A DNA stretch of 64,000 nucleotides from the NCBI GenBank assembly GCA_016806645.1, contig JACSYO010001006.1:62001-126000 (forward strand). Reading direction: 5' to 3'. The number at the start of each line of letters is the position of its first letter. The first letter of the stretch is position 1. The notes beneath the pieces are model-generated. The model worked only from the letters and a program-made list of their open reading frames with translations. It made no database searches and had not been told where the DNA came from. Shown in pieces: positions 46,707 to 57,870 of the stretch. A program made the position numbers and the translations under genes. This DNA is from Ophiodon elongatus (lineage: Eukaryota > Chordata > Actinopteri > Perciformes > Hexagrammidae).

Positions 46707-46881
46707 ATGCATTCCTTGCGGCTGCTGAGCCAGAACCAGCCGTCTCAGATCTTCCTGAGCATGAGCGACAACGTTCGCCCGGTCCAGCCGCTGAACAACC
46801 GCTGCATCCGCACCAACATCAACTTCAGCGTGCAGGGCAAAGACTGCCCCAACAACAGGGTTCAGAAGCTCCAATACCGAG
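46707..46881 (+). CDS. ca10: ca10 coding exon: end of CA-like domain
   Basis: 175 nt between CACCTCAG and GTAGAC. It starts in phase 0 and leaves one base (G) for a split Val codon. It encodes 58 residues from MHSLRLLSQNQPSQIFLSMS to QKLQYR, including NNRCIRTNINFSVQGKDCPN. The two cysteines here belong to the C-terminal region that CA10 uses in its interaction with neurexins, according to published work on the family; that role is not readable from this sequence. The donor GTAGAC is weaker than the other donors of the gene. Confidence 0.97.
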
Positions 46882-47079
46882 GTAGACACGATACCTTGAT
46901 TCGACCCGTTGCCATGTCATCGCCCCTCACCCTCTCTTGACAATTCTGTTGTCATACATTAGTATGTGTAACGTATCCTCGTACAACGGTTGGTATGATA
47001 TCCAAGGCAAAGTTACTCATTGTTTTATGTGCGTTTTCCCACGAAAGCCAGCACACGTGTCAATGTTCGCTCGTCACAC

Positions 47080-47260
47080 ACGTTCGGTCTTTTAAAAATA
47101 AACTTCCGTCCTCACAGGAAACAACTCGGTTAGGTTTAGAAAAATATCGTGAAATACTTTGTTAGGTTTAGGCAACAAAACTACTTTAGTTAGGTTGAGG
47201 AAAAGATCGCTGTTTGGGTTAAAATCACGCAAGTACGCAAGTAACGTGACAAATAAATCA
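47080..47260 (-). repeat. Dispersed repeat, family B, fragment
   Basis: 'GTTTAGGCAACAAAACTACT', 'GGTTGAGGAAAAGATCGC' and 'GGGTTAAAATCACGCAAG' match 39120-39175. The B-box-like part is not kept. Confidence 0.65.
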
Positions 47261-47399
47261 ACAGTGTTTTTTTTCATATTACATTGTCTCCCATCCACCT
47301 CCCCTTCCTCCCGTCCTCTGTGGGCTTTTGCGGTCTTTCTACTTCCTCCAGTTCCTACTTCATGATTACGCGCATGACGTACTAAATGATTTCGTGGGA

Positions 47400-47446
47400 T
47401 ATCCACGATATTTTTAAGGGGGGGCCCCTTAAAAATATCGTGGATA
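47400..47446. repeat. Perfect 22-bp inverted repeat (hairpin)
   Basis: The arm TATCCACGATATTTTTAAGG plus GG at 47400-47421 is exactly mirrored at 47425-47446, with only GGG between. The stem would be very stable. It sits just after a family B fragment inside the last ca10 intron. It could be the junction of two inverted repeat ends or a small palindromic insertion. Confidence 0.9.
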
Positions 47447-48500
47447 CAAGAAACGTCTCGTCAGTAGTAGCGGAGAGTAGCCAGTTGATCAGGGAGGCTG
47501 TGAAGAAGCCAACGAGATCTTTAGTTTGGGAAGCACTCTACATCGCATCTGAGTAGTAAAGTCACAACAACAGGGCAATGCTAAGGTGTTACCATGGTAA
47601 TTACAAGGTAATGTATTGGTAAAAAATTGGTAAACACAATGTTTTACCCCCCTTGTTATCTTGCTACTGTTGTACAAAGTCTGCTCGAACGTGATTGGTC
47701 AATACTACTCGGACTACAAACGGAAACCGCGATGCTTCCGATGCCCAAGTCTCCAGATTCTGCATACGAATGCCGAGTAAGAGTCAACATCCACACAGAT
47801 CCCAGAAGATGTATTGCTTGACCTGCGCTCACTGTCCTAATGAATTAAATTAATGTCCAATTGAAGTGCAGAGCTGAGACTCAGCTGACGGTTGACGCTG
47901 TGTGGACTACAGATCGATGTGCTAAAGACAAGGAGGGACAGAAAACAGGCGGCAGAGAGTCAGATGGCCGGACCGTCAGAACACCTGTTTGGCCCCGACA
48001 GGCGGATCTGGCGGATCGGAGAGGCTGAAAACTGGCTTGTCACAGCTCACTGCAACCCGGGAGTCTGTCATCTCTCCTCCTCTGTTTCAGCCAATATATA
48101 TCTGGGCAGCTGCCGCACAGAATGCTGAATATCACCCCCGAAGCGTAAATAGGCTACAGGCGAGAGGTAGCCCGAGTCCCTGCGAGTCTTTGTGTTACTT
48201 ATTTATTTATCTTGCCCCGAGAAGTAGCGTTGCCGTGGCCCGACACACACGCCATGATTGCCTTTCTGTCTGCATCTCTCCCTCATTCTCCCCTCTGTTC
48301 TGCTCTACTCAACCCCCCTCCCTTCAAATAGTGACATTCTTATTCCGCGCAGCGATCGCAGGGTAGATGTCAAGCCTCCCCGCCTGCCTCAGACAAAACA
48401 AATGCCCTCATAACCAGGGAACCTCAGAGCAAAACCCACTAAAGCAGACATGCTTATTTAATTGTTCAGAGAATTAAAGACCTTCAAGATGAAGTGGGGA

Positions 48501-48541
48501 GGTGTGTGTGTGCGTGTGTGTGTGTGTGTGGGGGGAGGGGG
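48501..48541 (+). repeat. (GT)n followed by a G-run
   Basis: A GT run with one GC interruption, then about ten G with a single A. Confidence 0.92.
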
Positions 48542-48680
48542 GGGTCTCATTAAAAGGGAAAATACATCTCTTTGGTGATTTGTATGAGGTCAACCTTTAG
48601 AGTGGAGGCAAAAAGACACTCCTTTCCTCCCCAGAGAGGTGATCTGAAGGGGAAAGCTGGGACGCTCGGGAGCTAATCAT

Positions 48681-48681
<1 letters not shown>

Positions 48682-48735
<54 letters not shown>
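48682..48735 (+). repeat. (GT)27 microsatellite
   Basis: An uninterrupted GT run of 54 bp, the longest pure dinucleotide tract seen in the window. Confidence 0.95.
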
Positions 48736-48738
<3 letters not shown>

Positions 48739-49050
48739 CTTTAATTTTCAGCTGATGAAAGTAAATATGATTATGATAATACTCCAATAAATCTTGTCTT
48801 TCACATAACAGCGAGACACCTTTTTTAATTGAAAAAAAAAATTTGGGATCAAATTACAATGATTACTTGTGTTCTTGGCGCATGCTCGCTTCGGGTATAG
48901 TTTTCTGTCAAGGCCATAATGCCCCCCCACCCCCATACCCCCTCTCCCCCACCCTCTCCCCCACCTATTCACTCGACTGCCACTCCTTTTGAATTGTATG
49001 TTGTTTTCTTTGCTAAAGATGAAATATGGTGTGGAGGGTAGGGGGGGGGG

Positions 49051-49085
49051 AGCTATTCTCCGGCGAATAATGCCGGAGAATAGCT
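49051..49085 (+). promoter_or_regulatory. Perfect 14-bp hairpin 65 bp before the last ca10 exon
   Basis: The arm AGCTATTCTCCGGC (49051-49064) pairs with GCCGGAGAATAGCT (49072-49085) around the loop GAATAAT. It lies shortly upstream of the acceptor at 49149-49150, in the zone where branch points occur. The hairpin is certain; an effect on splicing is only a possibility. Confidence 0.7.
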
Positions 49086-49150
49086 GAACTGTGGAGAGTG
49101 CTGCATATATAAATCAGTATTCTCACTCCTGTCCTTCTCCTCTCTTCCAG

Positions 49151-49173
49151 TGAACGAGTGGTTGCTAAAGTAG
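49151..49173 (+). CDS. ca10: ca10 terminal coding exon (last residues and stop)
   Basis: After CTCTTCCAG the exon completes the split Val codon and encodes NEWLLK, then TAG at 49171-49173. VNEWLLK is the C-terminus I know for CA10 and argues against CA11, whose C-terminal tail is different and longer. Only 23 nt are coding; the rest of the exon is 3' UTR. The six exons together give 708 nt, 235 codons plus stop. Confidence 0.95.
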
Positions 49174-49472
49174 CCTCCCTTGGATGAGCATGGAGACGGG
49201 TGACGGAGAGACGAAGAGAGCAGGACGAGGCGAGGGAGGAGAAGGAGGAGGAGGAGGAGGAGGATGAAGAAGAGAGATGTGAAATGGGGCTCGAGGCTGC
49301 ATCTCATCCCAGATTACTTCATGGCATTGTATAAAGACGAACAACACCGGACATTGTACCAGTTAAGGAACTTTGTATCGCGAGCGAAGAGACTCTTCTT
49401 TTCATACATTGAGAACAGTTTGAACCCCTTTGATCTAGCACACGCTAACAAGCCCTTTTACCCCGCGCCCCT

Positions 49473-49519
49473 CACACACATACACACACATACACACACA
49501 CACACACCTACACACACAC
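49473..49519 (+). repeat. (CA)n/(CATA) microsatellite in the 3' UTR
   Basis: CA units broken by T at intervals, within the 3' UTR of ca10. Confidence 0.9.
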
Positions 49520-50221
49520 TGTACGACTATATCTATACAGACATTTTGATACCAAAACTTTTTTTGGGGAGAAAACCAAAAGAAGACACTTGGAAACAAA
49601 GTAAAAAAAAAAAAAGAAGATATATAAAAATAAAAAAAAACAGGGAAGCATTTATTTGATAGCCTCCTGACCAATAGGGCGACGTTGGGACTTTAAAGCC
49701 TTTGTACATAAAACATGTTGCTGACTGTGGGGAAAATCCGAGGACTTAAGTCACTGCCCCCATCCTTTCGGTCGAGACGAAGTGGTCGACGTGCGGTCCC
49801 ACGCTGACCTTTCATTACCCACAAGGCATGCTATCAGCAAAGCGACAGAGAGGGAACACGGCCTTACTGTACCTTGTCATTTTTCCAAAACCAGTCATGT
49901 CACGGGAGACGAGCAAATACTTACAGGCTTTCCCACGGCCTCGGAACAACCAGTGTCTTGGCCTCGTTTGTACATATTATAATTATCAATACTGCAGAAA
50001 AATGAATATGTAAAGAAAAGTAATGAATTAACATTCAAAAGATATATTAAGAGGATTTAAAAAGAGAAAAACAACACAAAAAAAAAAAAAACAAGTTGAG
50101 AATTTTAAAAAGCTTGGCGCACTTTGAAGTCCGGAGCGGTTCTCAAGTCTGAGCTGATGCCTTTTTTCTGTTTTATTGTTTACAATGGTCATACACTGTG
50201 TTTGAGTAATGTTATCAGCCC

Positions 50222-50227
50222 AATAAA
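50222..50227 (+). promoter_or_regulatory. ca10: Canonical poly(A) signal AATAAA
   Basis: AATAAA followed by TGTGTCTGG, a GU-rich downstream element, about 1.05 kb after the stop codon. A plausible proximal end of ca10. Confidence 0.65.
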
Positions 50228-50307
50228 TGTGTCTGGAAAGTTCCCTTTGGCAAAAACGCTTCACTCTATGAGGATTGTCCCTGTACCTGTTTTGTACTGT
50301 TCCATAT

Positions 50308-50313
50308 ATTAAA
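50308..50313 (+). promoter_or_regulatory. ca10: Variant poly(A) signal ATTAAA
   Basis: ATTAAA followed within 30 bases by GTGTCGG and GTGAGTGTGTCC, a good GU-rich element. A plausible distal end of ca10; after this the sequence changes to C-rich, unconserved-looking DNA. Confidence 0.55.
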
Positions 50314-50993
50314 TGTGTCGGATCAGTGAGTGTGTCCCCCCTCCACCCCCTCAGAGGCATGCTCAATAACACCACCCGTCGGAGATCGCAGTTGGGATAA
50401 CGCTGTGCGTCAGGGTGGCGTCTCCCTGACGGAGCCTTTGAGTGAAACGGGGGCCCTCAACCTTACGGTGAGGGCCGTCCCTCCATTGTTTGCCTGATAC
50501 GGGTGAAGCTTATCAGCCGCAGCACAGGAAAGCTCCACCGGGGTCGGCGTGACCTGTCGCGGGCTTTCAGAACCGCGCCACAGCGGTCGGCCGAGGAGGG
50601 GAGGACGCCGCTGTCCTGCGCTGATGAGGGTCGCCTCACAATGCGGGAGCAATCCACCGCTGGCTGCCTCACAATGTTGTTTGTTACTTCCCAGGGAGCT
50701 GCATGAAAATAATTAAGGCAGGACCCCACAACCGGTTAACAGGGTGGGCTATCGAAGGTCGGGGGGGTGAGGGGGGGGCGAAGGGAGGACACGCCTCATG
50801 TCAATAGATTGTGTAGATTATGGATAGATAACCCCGGAGCATGTTCCGCTTCTGTTGGTGCAGCAGCAGCCACCAAGTGACATCCGTACTCCCGACCTCA
50901 AGACCTCAAACTAATCCACTCTGTCGCTGTGTCCCACAAGCACAGCTGTGGGCCTCTGTCTTCTGTCTCTTTCTTTTAACTCGGGCTTCTCCG

Positions 50994-50994
50994 T

Positions 50995-51057
<63 letters not shown>

Positions 51058-51058
51058 T
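50994..51058 (+). repeat. (TC)n microsatellite
   Basis: A TC run with a few TTC and TGTC interruptions. It keeps frames open on both strands over 50841-51523 (Ser-Leu and Arg-Glu repeats); these are artefacts. Confidence 0.95.
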
Positions 51059-53661
51059 CCCCCCGGCTGCCTCATCCCACTTGTTGGATCTGGATCTCCG
51101 TCCTCCAGAAGATTCCGCCCGTCCTCTCGTCTCTCTCTTTCTGCCTCCGGTACTGATTCCGGGTTCCGTGGCGGAGAGGAGGTCGCGGGGCTCAGGGGTC
51201 TGTTTGGTGACACCTGGAAGCTGCTTGACGTCTTCCTGGATCCACATGTGTTTTCATTCTACATATTATTTTGTCCGTGTGGTTGTCTCAACGTATCTAT
51301 TCTCACGACATCTATTGCTGAGGATCCCTCCTCAGTTGCTCTTTCTGAGGTTTCTGAGGTTCCTTCTTTTTTTGTTTTTATATATCAAAGGTTTTTTGAG
51401 GGAGTTTATTCTTATTTGAAAGCGAGGGTCCAAGGAGGGTGTCATGTGTTGTACAGATTTTTGGGCTGTAGAAATAGATACTCTCCAAAAGTAGCCCAAG
51501 TGGCCATGTCAGTGCTGACCTAGGTGACAAATACATCGCATTTACTGATGCTGCGTCGTAATAAAAAGGCACCCATTGTTTTGGTTGTTGAATAGTTTTA
51601 ATGTGAACTAACATTAAGGCCCTAACCTAAGACCTTTTAGAAGGGATGGCTGATGCTGAAAAGATCTAGACCATAAAAATGACTAAAACATGGTTCTGCC
51701 GTGCTCGAGACCGCCTTTTAAAGCGGTACAGTACACGGCGTTCACACCAATCAAGGGAACTGGACTTTGGGGGGGTCAAGTGTACTCACTGTGTCACACG
51801 GTGGGTGTAATCTTTTGGTTGCACAAACACTCTGTTTAAATGTCCATTCTTCTCTGTGCACCATAAAGTCGATCCCAAACATTATTGTGCGCTTTTATGG
51901 TTTGAGACAAGGCGCACAAGCCAAGCACTAAAACTATTACTAGCTCTAAAAATGTAATCGTGCAACTCATAAATGACATCTTGTCAGGGTTATTTTATTA
52001 TCTTTTGCACAGGTCCTGACTTTACCATTGCAATATTCAGGAATACAGGAATATTGGCTTTATGTCAAATAGCTGGGAGCCTGTAAATCTGCAAAAACAC
52101 CCTCTTTAGCACGCCGTAAGGACCCACTAAATTTCTTTAAAAACCTTCATTGGTCTGTTTTTTATTGGAGAAGTTAAATAGTACAGTAAATGTCTATTTC
52201 AGAGACCCAGTCAGGGGAAATAACTCTGGTGTGGTTATTGGATTTTGTAGATTTTTGAGCTGTTTTTTTTTTTTTGGAGACTCACCACAGCAGGGAAACA
52301 TTAATCAGAAGCTGCCAAAGTGATCAGAAATATTGTTTTAAACATGAACACAGAAACAAGGTCCAGATCTTTGATAGATTTTCCATCACGCTTGGCCTTG
52401 TTAGCGGAGCAACCCGTCCTGCGTTGCCGGTTTCCGTCAACAGGGCTCAGCTGGATCGATCTCTCGCCTCCTTCATTACCTCCCAGTAAATGCTGCCTTT
52501 TAACATGTGGGAGGACATGTGCACATTTGTGTTTTCCTGTTTGCTCTCTGAGCTGTGCCTCTTTTTTTCTTTTCTTTTTTTTGACAGATTTGTAATGAAA
52601 AGATAGCGAGGGGGTGAGGGGAGGGCTGAGGAGAGAGTTTTCAGAGGCCACGAACGCCCAAGGTTATGGAGGCCATTAGTCTACGTGATCTAGGAGATGC
52701 AGGACGGATAATAAACATGCCAAATGATTCAATGCCCCCCCGACCCCCCATCCCCCAGACCACCGACTCCCATTCACCCCCACTCCACCACATACTCCAA
52801 TCGGCCAGCAAATAATCAGTTCCACCCTCGTGAGCCCGCAGTAGATCTCTCCGGACTCGGCCGTTTTCTGGCCCTGCCAAGAGGGATGAAAGATACGAGG
52901 TGTGTATGAATTGCGGCACTCAGACAGTCAGGAGGAGAGTTAATGATATTACATTAATAAGAGCGTAATAAGGCGACGACACCCTGGGAGCTAGAGTGGA
53001 GCCTGAACAGCTGCCGAGTCAAATCGAGAGTGTGCAAATCTCTGCAGGCGTGTTGACTCTCGAGACGCACCTGTCCAGATGTGTAGCAGCAGTGGAGTCA
53101 AACTTTCCTCCTTGATTCAATGAGGGGAAAACTTGAGTCAATGCCGCTCCAAGTGAGGGGGACTCTATTACGCTTGCGTTATTTATTTCTTTTTGAATCC
53201 TCATTTATCTGGAGGGATTGACTTGGCATTTAGGTTCCTTTTCTCACCAACAACTGTCTTCACACTCTGAATGTTACAACCCAGGACAACCTCAGGCTAT
53301 CGATGCTTCTCTTATTGAAACTTGGAAGCAACCACCACTTGGCTCACAGATTTTCCATAATAAGGTCAGATAATATTTTTCAGGGAATACTCTGCCGTGT
53401 CTTCCTTCGGCTCTTGGCAGGTGATTGGATGAACCATCTCTCGGTCCAACTCTTACCGAAGCCAGTCGGGAGAAGAGCAAAAAAACATCTATTTCATCAA
53501 GAAATCTTTAACGCCGACATTTGCTCATCTCTCTGTGAATAAATACTCAGTTCTGATAGAAGTGATGCTGTCGTAGCATCGACATGAACCTCTTTAGGTG
53601 TCGCCTAAGGAGCTTAGAACGTCTTCTTTCTGAGGCTCCGTCCGTGTTTCTTTACAGTCTA

Positions 53662-53932
53662 CAGAGTCAACATTTAGAACATAAAGCAGAGTATGCTTTA
53701 GGGTGGGGCTTATGCTACCAGAGACGTATACGGCGTCTCTACGTCACGCCTCCGCATTCCAAATATGGTAACTTCTGTTCATTGGCTGCAAAAAACAACA
53801 ACATGGCAACAGCCACAATACAAGATGGCAAAATCGGCAAACTCGAGGCTTCAAAACGGTAATCCACAAACCAACAGGTGACCTCACGATGACTACGTCT
53901 ACTTCTTATATACAGTCTGTGGTATTTACCCG
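53662..53932 (+). repeat. Dispersed repeat, family A, right-half copy
   Basis: From 'AACATAAAGCAGAGTATGC' through 'CCAAATATGGTAACTTCTG' and 'ACTACGTCTACTTCTTATAT' to ACAGTCTGTGG. Confidence 0.85.
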
Positions 53933-55069
53933 AGTTGAAACCACACTAACTGATCACCATCATTCATTTTGGGGTATTTAAAACCTCTGAGGAAAAACTT
54001 TCCTGATGACAGGAAGAAATGGGGATCATGTGGTCTTATTTTTAAAGACTACTAGAATTAAAGGCTTGGTCATGCTACTAAATACAAAATAAAACGCATT
54101 GCCCAACCACGCCAGAAAATAAAGTCGCCTCCCAATGTGGCTGTCATACAGACAAGCAGGCAAGGAGCCTCCAAAAAACACATTGACAGGATTAATAGAT
54201 GAAGAATATGAACTGATGAATTCATTGATATGTTCAGGATTTATATAATTCAATTACAGATGTTTCAGTGCGAATACATAATGCACGAGTGCAACTTAAA
54301 AAACAGCACTTAAACACGTGTTTACGGAGACACTAAATGGGCTATATTTAGAAGTTTTCTGAAGTAAAGAATACAATCTGTATCAACTGCAAAGCCAACT
54401 TGTGGAACTGCGTGTTCATCAGGCTCGTTGAGATGAACCACACTGCTCTTTAGAGACAATTAACGAGACGATGATATTTCAGTTTTGATTGCATGAATTT
54501 TCCCCCCTCCAAAAAAAATCCTCGCTGAGTGAGGAGTGCGGGTGAGCTGTATAATCTACTTATTTCATAATCACCAGCCTCTTCTGAGGCCTGTAAACCG
54601 CTGAGAGCCAACTCACCCTGGACTAACATCCTCACACTGTCTCAGAGGATGCTAATTAATTTCACCATTCATCTATTCTCATCCCCTTTGCAGCCCGGTG
54701 CTATTCAGACTCCTCTTTATCCTCCGAGTCATTATTATTACGTACACGGTTTCCTTCATTTGTGCACAGTGTATTTTGTTCCCTTGGTGCAGCTCCTCTG
54801 ATGGTGGTGGTGGTGCAACACATATGCAATCTGCTGGGACCCAAATTTTAGGACCACCAATGCAGGGGAGGATCTTTATCAAATTGAAAAAAACATTAAA
54901 ACACTAAATTAAAATGGGATACAGCAGCATATAAATCGGCCGATCTTTTCAAGGCTGGCATTAAGATGATGGACAAACTAGTCATTAAAGACTTTTACTT
55001 TGAAGCATTTTCAAAGGGAGCTGCAGAGAGGAGTACATTTTTCAAGATGTATTAACCTTGACAGCCTTG

Positions 55070-55177
55070 TTTATTAATGCGTCTCAGCATTCAAACTCAA
55101 GCTCAGGTTTATTAATGCGTCTCAGCATTCAATCTCAAGCTCAGGTTTATTAATGCGTCTCAGCATTTAAACTCAAG
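55070..55177 (+). repeat. 38-bp tandem repeat, 2.8 units
   Basis: The unit beginning TTTATTAATGCGTCTCAGCA starts at 55070, 55108 and 55146, with one or two differences per unit. A recent, small tandem duplication. Confidence 0.92.
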
Positions 55178-55416
55178 TCCATTATTTGGGGGGGGATTAT
55201 TTTAAAGGTACAACCATTATATTTACAGAGCCCACATTGAACACTTTGGGAGCCTCATAAACGACATAAGAAAATGACTGTCAACGAATTGCAATTTCAC
55301 TAACTGAACATTTCGCCAAGAGTTAGGTACCACTCTCATGTCTGTGTTGAGTGCAGAGCTGTATCTGTGATATGGTTAGCCTAGCTTAGCATAGAGCCTG
55401 GAATCAACAGTGTTCT

Positions 55417-55670
55417 TAAAGGGGACATATCATGCTCATTTTCAGGTTCATACATGTATATCGGGTTTTTACTTGAACATGTGTACATGCTTTAATGTTC
55501 TCATACTGTCCATTGAAATGTACCTGTATTCACCCTCTGTCTGAAATGCTCGGTCTTAGCTCCCGTCTCTTTAAACCCCCCTTCCCGAAAAAGCCCAGTC
55601 TGCTCTGATTGGAAGGAAAGTTCTCAAGCCGTGGGCGGAGATACTCAGATCTCAGTTTGTGGGTTGGTGG
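55417..55670 (+). repeat. Fish-type dispersed repeat ('ATCATGCTCATTTTCAGG')
   Basis: 'GGGGACATATCATGCTCATT', 'TTTCAGGTTCATACATGTAT', 'ATGCTTTAATGTTCTCATAC' and 'AAAAAGCCCAGTCTGCTCTG' follow each other as in a repeat I associate with many teleost genomes. It abuts the family A copy at 55671 without a gap. Confidence 0.55.
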
Positions 55671-56154
55671 CATAGACTGTATATAAGAAGTGGACGTAGT
55701 CATCATGACGTCACCCGTTGGTTGGTGGACTGACGTTTTGAAGCCTTGAGTTTGGCTATTTTGCCGCCGTCATCTTGGATTACGGTCGCCGCCATGTTGT
55801 TGTTTTTTGCAGCCAATGAACAGAAGCTACCATATTTGGAATGCGCAGAAGTGATGTAGAGACGCCTTATACGTCTCTGGTAGTAGTAGTTTGAGTCAAA
55901 TTGGACCATAATTTACTAAATGAACATCATGCTGGATTGAAGAAGACTTGAAACTAGAGATTGAGACCATAAACTCATGTTTACAATGTTTACTGAGGGA
56001 ATAAATCAAGAGAGAAGTAGAGTCATTTTCTATAGACTTCTATACAACCAGACTTCTTTTTGCAACTGGAGGAGTCGCCCCCTGATGGTCAGTAAAGAGA
56101 ATGCAGATTTTCTGACACCTCCGCATTAGCTTAACTCGGCAGAACCGGAGGTTT
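55671..56154 (-). repeat. Dispersed repeat, family A, inverted near-full copy
   Basis: Starts CATAGACTGTATATAAGAAG, contains ATGACGTCACCCG, CCGCCATGTTG, GAACAGAAGCTACCATATTTG and ATTTACTAAATGAACATCATG, and ends near 'CAGAACCGGAGGTTTCCG'. The GACCTGTCAATCAC part is deleted here. Confidence 0.87.
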
Positions 56155-57343
56155 CCGCCTGTTTTAAATATGCAGGGAATGATCCAGCACAGTTTGAGGG
56201 TGCAATAACCAAACAGAATTCATAATTAATAAGCCGGTAGATTACATCTTCACATTTGCTACTATTACAATGCAATTCTGTCATCACTTTACGTGACGCA
56301 AAGAATGACGATTAACAGCTACACAATCTTTAAAATGAGATATGTCGTATCTCCCTATCAACATGTGATGGAAATAAATGCATCCACACTGTATCTGAAT
56401 CAGATGAGGAGCCGTCACAAAGGATTTACAGGCTGCTGTAACCACACTTCGTACATTATAGCCGCACTGAGCAGCTTATAAACTTTCATGCGAATTGGGG
56501 TAGAAAAGCCATTAAAACCCACTGTGATATTTCATCTTATGAAGCACACGCAATGTCTTATGTGTATTTTATTATAACGCCAGGTTAACAGCAACTCACA
56601 CAGCATGATACATAATGTATGTGTTATATTGCATCATTCAGGCACAGATATGCGCTTCAGGGAGAGAGATACCGAGTATATCAGATCCAGACCTCATCTT
56701 TTCTTTGATTCTGTCTCCGCAGAGGGTACTGGATAATTTCAGCGTCGCACCACATCCTCGGCCGTCCGGCGTATCAGCCTGTAATGAAAAACGCTGGATC
56801 ATCTCACCGGGGCTTGTGGAGTAAAACGGCCCGAGCTAATGACACAATTGCAGTTGTGTCTCTCAAAACTATACGTAGGAAACACGTGTAATGGGTTACT
56901 GAACTGTGATGTGTCACCGAGTACACACTGGTGGTCATCACAGACTCGCACACAGATAACAGCCTTTAGATCTCTAAAACAAGCCTGTTCTATTGTTGTG
57001 TGCCATAAATTTCCTCCAATGTGTGCAGCTGTTTTAACAGCTCAGCGAGTGTCGCTGCCCTGCTAGTAACCAAAGGCATAAAGGCTGCAGTGGGGCAGTG
57101 AAACATGAAGGGCCGCTGCCTATGTTATGACCTTCCTCTATCTGCCTCTCCTGCTTGCGTTAACCTGGTTTTATTAGCCAACAGATGGGCTGCCTTCTCT
57201 TTGCTCTTTAAATGGCCGTAGCCTGCAGCTACGCGGAAAATGCACATCTCCTGTGTGCCGTTTGGTTTTAACACCTCTGCTGAGGACGGACCGAGTTCAC
57301 GGAGCCGGAAGGCGTTCGGTCTGGAGTCGAGTATCGTTGCTAG

Positions 57344-57870
57344 GCGGCCAGTGGCGCCAATGCAGAAGTGTCATAAAACTTGCATTCTCTCTACCGACCA
57401 TCAGGGGGCGACTACTCCAGTTGCATAAAACGAAGTCTGATTGTATAGAAGTCTATAGAAAATGACTCTACTTCTCTCTTGATTTATTCCCTCAGTAAAC
57501 ATTGTAAACATGAGTTTATGTCTCAATCTCTAGTTTCAAGTCTTCTTCAATACAGCATGATGTTCATTTAGTAAATTATGGTCCATTTAGAGTCAAACAG
57601 AACATTAAGCAGGGTATGCGTTAGGGCGGGGCTTACTGTGATTGACAGGTTCCTGCCGCTACCAGAGTCGTCTACGCCGTCTCTACGTCACTCCTCCACA
57701 TTTCACATATGGTAACTTCAGTTCATCGGTTGCAAAAAAGCCAAGATGGCGGCGGCCGTATTCCAAGATGGCGACGGCCAAATCTCTGAACTACAGGCTT
57801 CATAACGGCAGTCCACAAACCAACGGGTGACGTCATGACAACTACGTCCACTTCTTATAAACAGTCTACG
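57344..57870 (+). repeat. Dispersed repeat, family A, near-full copy
   Basis: From 'AGGCGGCCAGTGGCGCC' through 'CATCAGGGGGCGACTACTCC', 'GATTGACAGGTTCCTGCCGC', 'GCCAAGATGGCGGCGGCC' and GTGACGTCATGAC to AACAGTCTACGG. The closest in length and order to the copy at 16607. Confidence 0.87.

Larger units (their letters stand above)
46882..49150 (+). other. ca10: ca10 intron (2.3 kb)
   Basis: GTAGAC to CTTCCAG, phase 1. It contains a family B fragment, two perfect hairpins, two GT microsatellites and C-rich tracts. The part from about 47500 to 48480 has no supported feature. Confidence 0.95.
49174..50330 (+). other. ca10: ca10 3' UTR (end approximate)
   Basis: Runs from the stop codon to one of two poly(A) signals. 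It begins with a GGA-rich stretch, has a CA-rich microsatellite at 49473-49519 and A-runs at 49603-49641 and 50077-50092. From 50100 on it has non-repetitive, U-rich sequence. A 131-codon frame at 49264-49659 starts inside it, but it runs into the CA tract and A-runs and resembles nothing, so it is not taken as a gene. Zero transcript evidence is available, so the 3' end is inferred from signals. Confidence 0.75.

Noticed and set aside
49264..49659. 131-codon frame starting MKKRDVKWG after the ca10 stop
   Set aside because: It lies in the 3' UTR and runs through a CA tract and A-runs; no similarity is recognised.
50841..51523. Two overlapping frames of about 190 codons with Ser-Leu-rich stretches
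   Set aside because: Carried by the TC microsatellite; the non-repetitive parts resemble no protein and there is no supporting structure.
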